This document shows, in pieces, positions 58,519 to 64,000 of a stretch of 64,000 nt of DNA. Every line of letters begins with the position of its first letter. Positions within the stretch are counted from its first letter, which is position 1. A program made the translations under genes and the position numbers. The notes below the pieces were generated by a model. That model saw only the letters and a list, made by a program, of their open reading frames with translations, was not told where the DNA came from and did not search any database. The DNA is taken from the NCBI RefSeq assembly GCF_041929345.1, contig NZ_JBHFNQ010000121.1:1-64000 (forward strand), read 5' to 3'. The stretch is from Floridanema aerugineum (GTDB lineage Bacteria; Cyanobacteriota; Cyanobacteriia; Cyanobacteriales; Aerosakkonemataceae).

Positions 58519-59067
58519 TTGAAAGCGATTCTGATCAGCGTTGCAGTTATGCTGGTCTGTGGGTTAATTTTGCTGGTGGCGCAAATTAGCAGCGCCCAAA
58601 AACCAGCTTTAGCTGATGAACTGACTGGGGCTCAACAGCAGGTGGCTAGTGCAGCACCCCAAGGTACTTTATTTGCGAGTAATACTATGTCTAATCCATC
58701 AAGTGCTGATTCGGGAAATGAAGCAGCCGTTACAACGCCTTCTGGTCTAAAGTATGTGGAGTTGGTAGAGGGAACTGGCGCTACTCCGAAAGCTGGTCAG
58801 ACGGTGGTCGTCCATTACACTGGCACTTTGGAGAATGGGAAGAAGTTTGATAGTTCGCGCGATCGCAATCAGCCCTTTTCCTTTAAATTAGGTGTGGGAC
58901 AAGTAATTAAAGGCTGGGATGAAGGTCTCAGCACCATGAGAGTTGGCGGTCGTCGTCAATTAATTATTCCCCCAGAATTAGGTTACGGTGCTCGTGGCGC
59001 TGGTGGAGTGATTCCTCCTAACGCTACCCTAGTTTTTGATGTGGAACTGTTGAAAATCGGTAGTTAG
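58519..59067 (+). CDS. Secreted FKBP-type peptidyl-prolyl isomerase
   Basis: This enzyme speeds prolyl bond isomerisation in folding proteins. The 182-residue protein starts at TTG 58519 behind a strong GGGAGGAAG ribosome-binding site. It has a signal/anchor segment (ILISVAVMLVCGLILLVAQI), a short linker, and an FKBP domain (about 72-182): VVVHYTGTLENGKKFDSS, then FKLGVGQVIKGWDEGL, GYGARGAGGVIPPNATL and FDVELL. It probably acts in the periplasm or lumen. Convergent with dnaB. Confidence 0.93.
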   Translation: MKAILISVAVMLVCGLILLVAQISSAQKPALADELTGAQQQVASAAPQGTLFASNTMSNPSSADSGNEAAVTTPSGLKYVELVEGTGATPKAGQTVVVHYTGTLENGKKFDSSRDRNQPFSFKLGVGQVIKGWDEGLSTMRVGGRRQLIIPPELGYGARGAGGVIPPNATLVFDVELLKIGS

Positions 59068-59140
59068 AAGGGAATAGGGAACAGGGAATAGGGAATAGGT
59101 AACAGGGGAAAAATTTATTTCTTCCCTGCCCCCCTGCCCC

Positions 59141-61009
59141 CTATCCTCGATGGGGAGAAGCCATATTTCGGAATCTGGTAAATTGCGGATCGAAGAGTAA
59201 TTTGATTGCTCCTGTAGGGCCGTTGCGGTGTTTGGTAATAATGATTTCTGCTACGCCTCGATCAGGAGTGTCTGGGTTATAGTATTCATCACGATAAAGC
59301 ATGATTACTAAATCTGCGTCTTGTTCAATTGAGTTATGAACTACGATGTTATTGGCAATGAAATTGTGGAAAGAGGGAACAGTTAAATCGTAAACTTTAC
59401 TTTCACCATCTGCTTCTATAGAGATTATTTCATCCCAATAAACATCGCTGGTAGCTAATTTTTTAATCTGATCAGATTTAACAATTAAAGCTAGTTTATC
59501 TGCTCTTGTACGGCTCAAGCTTGGCTGAGGTAAAGTAGTTTCATAAGTTTCTAATAATGTAGGTAAAGCAATAGGAGAACCTGCTTTTATTTCGTCTAAT
59601 CTTTGCCAACCGTTAATTGTCAAAAATTTATGATTTCCAGTTGCTTTAATAGTGCATCCTAAGCGTGTAGTTAACTTAAAAACAGGTTTAATTCCTGTGG
59701 AAAAGGCATTGCTGACAATAGCTTTTTCTATTTTCATTGTTGTTTGATTAAGCGCCCAAACAGCAAAACCAGATTTTCCGACTAAGCTACAAATAGGTAC
59801 TTGAACGCGACTATCAGCTAATGTAACTAAAGTATCACCTGTTAAACATCCTGATTCTCTCAAATCTGCCATCATTGGGCGTTTATTTGTTCTAGCTTCT
59901 ACGCCGCGACTTAGCTGAGATAGGGCGATTACTGGTACGTTTAATTCACGGGCTAAACCTTTTAAACTTCTAGTAATTTTGGATAATTCTTGGACGCGAT
60001 TATCGCCGCCTCCTTCCATTAATTGCAAGTAATCTATTAATATTAATCCTAATTCTCCGCCGATTTCTGCTTGCAAGCGTCGGGCTTGACTTTTCATTTC
60101 GGTGACTGTAATGTTGGCTGAGTCATCAATGTAAATTGGGAGTTCGGTTAATACTCCTAATGCACGATTTAAAGGGTCCCATTCGTTTTGGCTAATTCTA
60201 CCCGATCGCAAACGGTTACTTTCAATTTCTGCTTCACTTGATAACATTCTTTGTACCAATTGCTCTTTTGACATTTCTAGGCTGAAAACAGCAATGGGTA
60301 ATCGATGTTTTCCGGCGATATTTTGGGCAATGCTGACTGAAAAAGAGGTTTTTCCCATTGACGGTCTGCCAGCTACAATGATTAAATCCGATCGCTGAAA
60401 ACCGCCTGTCATGGCATCTAAATCATAAAAATCGCAAGTCAGTCCGGGTAAAGTTAATTCTTGATTTCGGATTTCTAGTTCTTGAAATGTATGAATTAAT
60501 GTTTCCGAAATTGATACTAAACCTTGTTGGGGTCGTTCTTGGGTAATGTCGAAAACTTTTTCTTCGGCTTCATCAAGAATAATCGGTAATTCTTTAGCTG
60601 TATCGTAACCTAATTGAGTGATTTCATGTCCGACATGAATCAATTTGCGGCGAAGATATTTGTCTACTATTAGTTTGGCATATTGGTCAATGTTAACGGC
60701 GCTGACGGTGCGATCGACCAACTGCACCAATTTACTTTGACCGCCAATTTTATCTAATAATTTACGATCGGCAAGCCAAGCCATTACTGTTAATAAATCA
60801 GTTGGCTGACCTTGACTATGTAAAGTTGATGTGGCGCGATAAATAATTTTATGGGCTTCTAAAGAAAAAGATTCGGAAGTTAACTGATCGGCAACGCGGT
60901 TAATTGCTTCGGGATCGATGAGAATTCCGCCTAAAATCGATTCTTCAGCTTCGATATTTTGCGGAGGTAAGCGATCGCCAACACTCTGAAAATTAATAGA
61001 GTCAACCAT
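59141..61009 (-). CDS. dnaB: Replicative DNA helicase DnaB, interrupted by a mini-intein
   Basis: DnaB unwinds the replication fork. The 622-residue precursor has an N-terminal primase-binding domain, then the RecA-like ATPase with Walker A AGRPSMGKTS (about 213-222). A 172-residue intein sits at 388-559, directly after DLRESG and before SIEQDADLVIM; the joined extein has 450 residues, normal for DnaB. The insertion point equals that of the well-known Synechocystis DnaB intein (before SIEQD). Splicing of the precursor is required for function. It lies upstream of rplI in reverse order on the same strand. Confidence 0.95.
   Translation of the reverse strand: MVDSINFQSVGDRLPPQNIEAEESILGGILIDPEAINRVADQLTSESFSLEAHKIIYRATSTLHSQGQPTDLLTVMAWLADRKLLDKIGGQSKLVQLVDRTVSAVNIDQYAKLIVDKYLRRKLIHVGHEITQLGYDTAKELPIILDEAEEKVFDITQERPQQGLVSISETLIHTFQELEIRNQELTLPGLTCDFYDLDAMTGGFQRSDLIIVAGRPSMGKTSFSVSIAQNIAGKHRLPIAVFSLEMSKEQLVQRMLSSEAEIESNRLRSGRISQNEWDPLNRALGVLTELPIYIDDSANITVTEMKSQARRLQAEIGGELGLILIDYLQLMEGGGDNRVQELSKITRSLKGLARELNVPVIALSQLSRGVEARTNKRPMMADLRESGCLTGDTLVTLADSRVQVPICSLVGKSGFAVWALNQTTMKIEKAIVSNAFSTGIKPVFKLTTRLGCTIKATGNHKFLTINGWQRLDEIKAGSPIALPTLLETYETTLPQPSLSRTRADKLALIVKSDQIKKLATSDVYWDEIISIEADGESKVYDLTVPSFHNFIANNIVVHNSIEQDADLVIMLYRDEYYNPDTPDRGVAEIIITKHRNGPTGAIKLLFDPQFTRFRNMASPHRG
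59333..59848 (-). other. DnaB mini-intein (no homing endonuclease)
   Basis: The self-splicing intein starts with Cys388 (CLTGDTLVTLAD, block A) and has block B ATGNHKFLTINGWQ (His). Then come EIISIEADGESKVYDLTVP (block F) and FIANNIVVHN (block G), with the following extein residue Ser560. The nucleophiles Cys1, the terminal His-Asn and Ser+1 are all present. At 172 residues there is no room for the LAGLIDADG homing domain, so this is a natural mini-intein; the Synechocystis allele is 429 residues. Confidence 0.92.
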
Positions 61010-61106
61010 AATAAATATTGGCTAATTATTTATTAGTCAGCCATTAGCCATTGAGCAAAAGAATATCCAAATGACTAATGACTAATGACCAATGACAAAC
61101 CCCAAA

Positions 61107-61571
61107 TTAGCTTGCAGTTCCTAAAACTATAATCTCTACTTGGGCAGCTACTTCTGGGTGAATTTTAACTTCTGCTTTGTAAGTACCAGTTTTGCGAATT
61201 TCGGGTAAAGTAATACCGCGACGATCGACTTCATGACCAGTAACTTGCTGAATGATTTCTGCAACTTCCTGATTGGTCACACTACCAAAGATAGCATCTC
61301 CTTCCCCAGCCTGCTTCCGCACGGTAAAGTTACCGACTCTTTCGATCGCAGTTTTGATCGTAAGTGCTTGTTCCTTAAGTTCCGCAAGGCGTTGACGTTC
61401 TTGTTCTCTGCGGCGTTCTACTTGTTTGAGAATACCGGGAGTAACGTGAGTCGCAAATTGCCTGGGAATGAGATAATTACGCGCATAGCCGGGGGCTACA
61501 TCCACAACGTCGCCAGATCTGCCCAGCTTGTTGACATCTTGTAATAAAACTAATTGAACTCGTTTGCTCAT
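61107..61571 (-). CDS. rplI: 50S ribosomal protein L9
   Basis: L9 is a structural protein of the large ribosomal subunit binding 23S rRNA. The 154-residue protein starts MSKRVQLVLLQDVNKLGRSG, followed by DVVDVAPGYARNYLIPRQFA, the family signature. The connecting helix KQVERRREQERQRLAELKEQ and the C-terminal domain are complete. ATG 61571 is preceded by AGGAACGCTC, and 27 upstream in-frame residues do not belong. It precedes dnaB on the same strand, a common arrangement. Confidence 0.97.
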   Translation of the reverse strand: MSKRVQLVLLQDVNKLGRSGDVVDVAPGYARNYLIPRQFATHVTPGILKQVERRREQERQRLAELKEQALTIKTAIERVGNFTVRKQAGEGDAIFGSVTNQEVAEIIQQVTGHEVDRRGITLPEIRKTGTYKAEVKIHPEVAAQVEIIVLGTAS

Positions 61572-61683
61572 GAGCGTTCCTGTGGAGCCTGGGTAAAATA
61601 TATCCGAACATACGATGTTAGCAAACTGGGGAGATCGATCGCAATTGGGCAAAATCTCCCCATCTCGCTAAATCTGACGAAAA

Positions 61684-62457
61684 TCAAAAGTGATCCTTCA
61701 TTCCCCGCAGTTTGGCAAAGGTTTGGATTGGGTCTTGACTCTTCACTGCTGATTGTAAATTAGGATGATCCCAACGTAAAAAGGGATTAGTTTGCTTTTC
61801 TGTTCCTAAGATTGATGGTACAGTTGCTTGATGGCGATCGCGAGCCGTCCTCACTTCATCATATCTAGCTTGCAACTCCGAGTTTGTCCGATCTACAGTT
61901 AAAGCAAATTGCAGATTTTTCAAAGTATACTCATGAGCACACCAAACTCTAGTATTATCCGGTAAATTCCGCAGTTTCCCCAAAGAATCAACCATTTGCG
62001 TTGGTGTACCTTCAAACAGTCTGCCACAACCACCAGCAAACAAAGTATCGCCGCAGAACAACTCCCCTGTTTCACCCGCAATAGTGGGAGGAAAATAGTA
62101 AGCAATGTGGGCACGAGTATGTCCGGGAACAAAAATAACAGAAGCTAGGCGAAGGGCAAAAGTAACCTGAGCACCTTCTTTTAAAAATACCTGTTGTCCG
62201 GGAATCCTCCCTTTGTCCTCTGCGCCTCCATAAACGCAAACATCGGGAAAACTTGCCATTAACTGCTGATTACCTCCTACGTGATCGTGATGATGGTGTG
62301 TATTAAAAATGGCAACTAACTGGGCATTGAGTGTTTCCAGTGCCCGCAATACTGGCGAAGCTTCCGCTGGATCGACTACAGCAGCAGTATTCGTTTCGCG
62401 ATCGTGCAATAAAAAGATGTAATTGTCCGAAAGTGCAGAGAGTCGGTGTACCTGCAT
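61684..62457 (-). CDS. gloB: Hydroxyacylglutathione hydrolase (glyoxalase II)
   Basis: GloB hydrolyses S-lactoylglutathione to lactate and glutathione, completing methylglyoxal detoxification. The 257-residue metallo-beta-lactamase-fold protein has the zinc/iron motif THHHHDHVGG, then VPGHTRAHIAYYF and FCGDTLFAGGCGRLFEGT, and the glutathione-binding C-terminal part with WCAHEYTLKNLQFAL. ATG 62457 (MQVHRLSALSDNY) fits the family better than ATG 62472. It links to the glutathione genes at 12902-14201. Confidence 0.95.
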   Translation of the reverse strand: MQVHRLSALSDNYIFLLHDRETNTAAVVDPAEASPVLRALETLNAQLVAIFNTHHHHDHVGGNQQLMASFPDVCVYGGAEDKGRIPGQQVFLKEGAQVTFALRLASVIFVPGHTRAHIAYYFPPTIAGETGELFCGDTLFAGGCGRLFEGTPTQMVDSLGKLRNLPDNTRVWCAHEYTLKNLQFALTVDRTNSELQARYDEVRTARDRHQATVPSILGTEKQTNPFLRWDHPNLQSAVKSQDPIQTFAKLRGMKDHF

Positions 62458-62629
62458 ACCAAGATACCTCAACAGTAAGTTTGATTAAGAATAAACGTGG
62501 CTAATTTGCCCAGACCAAAAAAAACAGTATGATCGCTTTAGTACTGAATCGGCTGCAAATATTTTATTGGCCTTAGTGGTAGTTTAGAGCCCAGATATGG
62601 GCAAACTATAAAGGAGGTCAACTTCATAC

Positions 62630-62836
62630 ATGAGAGGGAACTTTCAGGGCAAGTCTACTGTTAATGTTAAGCAGATAATCGATCAGATCTTAATTTCGGG
62701 GCAAGTTAGTCGCGAAGAGTATATGCAGCTTACCTCAGCTATACTTTCAGACAAACAAATTACGGAAGAAGATCGCCGTCAAATTAATCACATCTTTGAT
62801 TATTTACAAGCGAGTCGTCTGAAATTAATAGATTAG
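62630..62836 (+). CDS. Small conserved cyanobacterial protein
   Basis: The 68-residue protein, RGNFQGKSTVNVKQIIDQIL then SGQVSREEYMQLTSAILSDK and EDRRQINHIFDYLQ, is helical, with the look of small signalling or regulatory proteins common in cyanobacteria. A perfect AAGGAGGT ribosome-binding site lies nine bases before the ATG, which suggests strong expression. It is 15 bases ahead of galE and probably co-transcribed. The function is unknown. Confidence 0.85.
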   Translation: MRGNFQGKSTVNVKQIIDQILISGQVSREEYMQLTSAILSDKQITEEDRRQINHIFDYLQASRLKLID

Positions 62837-62851
62837 TTACATTCAGGAAAA

Positions 62852-63850
62852 ATGTCACAAACCAAACCTACTATTCTAGTTACAGGTGGTGCCGGATACA
62901 TCGGTTCCCATGCAGTTCAAGCACTCCAAAAATCAGGCTATGATGTGGTGATTTTGGACAATTTAGTTTATGGACATCGAGATATTGTAGAGAATGCGTT
63001 AAAGGTTGAGTTAATCGTAGGTGATACTGGCGATCGCGCTTTACTGGATAACCTATTCTCTAGTCGAAATATCGCCGCCGTCATGCACTTTGCCGCCTAC
63101 GCTTATGTAGGTGAATCTGTAACCGATCCTGCTAAATATTATCGCAACAACGTACTAGGAACTCTGACACTTTTAGAAGCAATGGTAGCAGCTAACGTGA
63201 AGAAATTTGTGTTTTCTTCTACTTGCGCTACTTACGGTGTTCCCCAAACAATTCCAATTCCCGAAGCTCATCCCCAAGACCCAATTAATCCTTACGGTGC
63301 AAGTAAGTTAATGGTAGAACGGATATTAGCGGATTTTGATGTTGCTTATGATTTTAAATCTGTTTCTTTCCGCTATTTTAATGCTGCTGGTGCCGCTCCT
63401 AATGGTTTGTTAGGTGAAGATCATAACCCCGAAACTCACTTGTTACCTTTAGTTTTAATGACAGCTTTAGGTAAGCGGGAATCAGTTTCAATTTTTGGGA
63501 CAGATTATCCCACTCCTGATGGTACTTGTATTCGGGATTATATCCACGTTTGTGATTTAGCAGATGCTCATATTTTGGGTTTAGAATATCTGTTGAATGG
63601 TGGAGATTCTAACATATTTAACTTGGGCAATGGTAGCGGATTTTCGGTGAAAGAAGCGATCGATGCTGCCAGAGAAATCACCGGGAAAGAGATTAAAGCG
63701 ATCGAGTGCGATCGTCGTCCCGGAGATCCGCCAATGTTAGTCGGAAGTAGCGAAAAAGCCCGCCAAATCTTAGGTTGGAAACCTCTATATGGTGACATCA
63801 AAGATATCATAACCCACGCCTGGAATTGGCATCAAAAACGGCACGGATAA
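62852..63850 (+). CDS. galE: UDP-glucose 4-epimerase
   Basis: GalE interconverts UDP-glucose and UDP-galactose for polysaccharide synthesis. The 332-residue short-chain dehydrogenase-type protein has TILVTGGAGYIGSHAVQ (NAD-binding GGxGxxG, about residues 8-24), then HFAAYAYVGESV, FSSTCATYG, and the catalytic YGASK (INPYGASKLMVERIL), then DGTCIRDYIHVCDLADAH. All standard residues are present. It lies directly after the small 62630 gene; a strong hairpin follows at 63860. Confidence 0.96.
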   Translation: MSQTKPTILVTGGAGYIGSHAVQALQKSGYDVVILDNLVYGHRDIVENALKVELIVGDTGDRALLDNLFSSRNIAAVMHFAAYAYVGESVTDPAKYYRNNVLGTLTLLEAMVAANVKKFVFSSTCATYGVPQTIPIPEAHPQDPINPYGASKLMVERILADFDVAYDFKSVSFRYFNAAGAAPNGLLGEDHNPETHLLPLVLMTALGKRESVSIFGTDYPTPDGTCIRDYIHVCDLADAHILGLEYLLNGGDSNIFNLGNGSGFSVKEAIDAAREITGKEIKAIECDRRPGDPPMLVGSSEKARQILGWKPLYGDIKDIITHAWNWHQKRHG

Positions 63851-63859
63851 TCTGGAATA

Positions 63860-63896
63860 TTTGTCAGACAGTTTGGTTAGTTAACTGTCTGACAAA
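63860..63896 (+). terminator. galE: Hairpin after galE
   Basis: Perfect 14-base arms, TTTGTCAGACAGTT and AACTGTCTGACAAA, around nine bases, seven bases after the galE stop. No strong U run follows, so it is a stem-loop terminator or RNA-stability element. Confidence 0.6.
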
Positions 63897-64000
63897 ACTG
63901 TTTAATTATGGTTGCTTCTACATTCAACTAATCAATAAGCAGTTAGAGGTTAAAATAGATGTTAATAATATCTGCTAAATCTGGACAATTGGGTAATAGA

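Noticed and set aside
61572..61652. Longer N-terminus for L9
   Set aside because: Family members start MSKRVQ; the upstream in-frame residues contain cysteines and no L9 similarity, and a ribosome-binding site precedes the ATG at 61571.
1..64000. tRNA or rRNA genes
   Set aside because: I looked for T-loop and anticodon-arm patterns in the gaps and found none apart from the tRNA-like part of the tmRNA; a tRNAscan run would settle it.

Overview
The window comes from a cyanobacterium, probably a filamentous one with a repeat-rich genome. The evidence is a photosystem II psbA start at the left edge, nblS downstream of purD, a photosystem II S4-domain protein, COP23 and TIGR03792-type proteins, cofG for the deazaflavin chromophore, many HIP1-type octamers (GCGATCGC), heptanucleotide repeats and a great many palindromic repeats. 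No tRNA, rRNA or CRISPR array was found. One non-coding RNA gene is clear: a one-piece tmRNA (ssrA) on the minus strand at 45349-45738.

Layout. 1-9.1 kb: psbA 5' end, an unknown gene, a LuxR-type regulator, cofG, then a tightly overlapping three-gene operon (unknown protein, Z1-type SF2 ATPase/helicase, PemK/MazF-like toxin), a TPR protein and hflX, which seems to lack a normal start codon. 9.7-13 kb: a PEP-CTERM secreted protein and an IS605-type element with divergent tnpA and tnpB. 13-30 kb: mainly housekeeping genes (grxC-gshB, prmA, serA, cysC, metF, trpS, a B12-type radical SAM enzyme, an S4-domain protein), with small repeats between them. 30.4-37.7 kb: an accessory stretch with a decayed radical-SAM fragment, a 1224-residue NACHT/HEAT NLR-like ATPase between arrays of palindromic repeats, and a DUF4351 nuclease-like protein. 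38.5-45.2 kb: glycogen phosphorylase, then a secreted cluster of a COP23 protein and two trypsin-like proteases. The COP23 protein and the second protease share a repeated FESGG motif. 45.3-52 kb: tmRNA, an Eis-like acetyltransferase, a metallophosphoesterase, an orphan HsdR-N-like nuclease and mutS. 52.3-64 kb: an Rpn-family nuclease gene split by a small mobile element, then purD, nblS, a zinc-ribbon protein, TIGR03792, a phasin-like protein, FKBP, dnaB with a 172-residue mini-intein, rplI, gloB and galE.

How parts fit together. NblS, the sensor of the NblS-RpaB high-light pathway, is encoded in the same window as a psbA gene whose upstream region carries an HLR1-like RpaB site. grxC and gshB are adjacent (glutathione supply and use), and gloB also uses glutathione chemistry. 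Candidate conflict or defence loci are the Z1/toxin operon, the NACHT protein, TnpB, and the HsdR-like and Rpn-like nucleases.

The items I rate most worth study are: the Z1-toxin operon with double start-stop overlaps; the COP23/protease cluster with its FESGG motif; the NACHT-HEAT gene flanked by repeats; and a MITE family with 18-bp terminal inverted repeats and 5-6 bp target duplications, one copy of which interrupts the Rpn gene so exactly that removing it and one duplication restores the reading frame.
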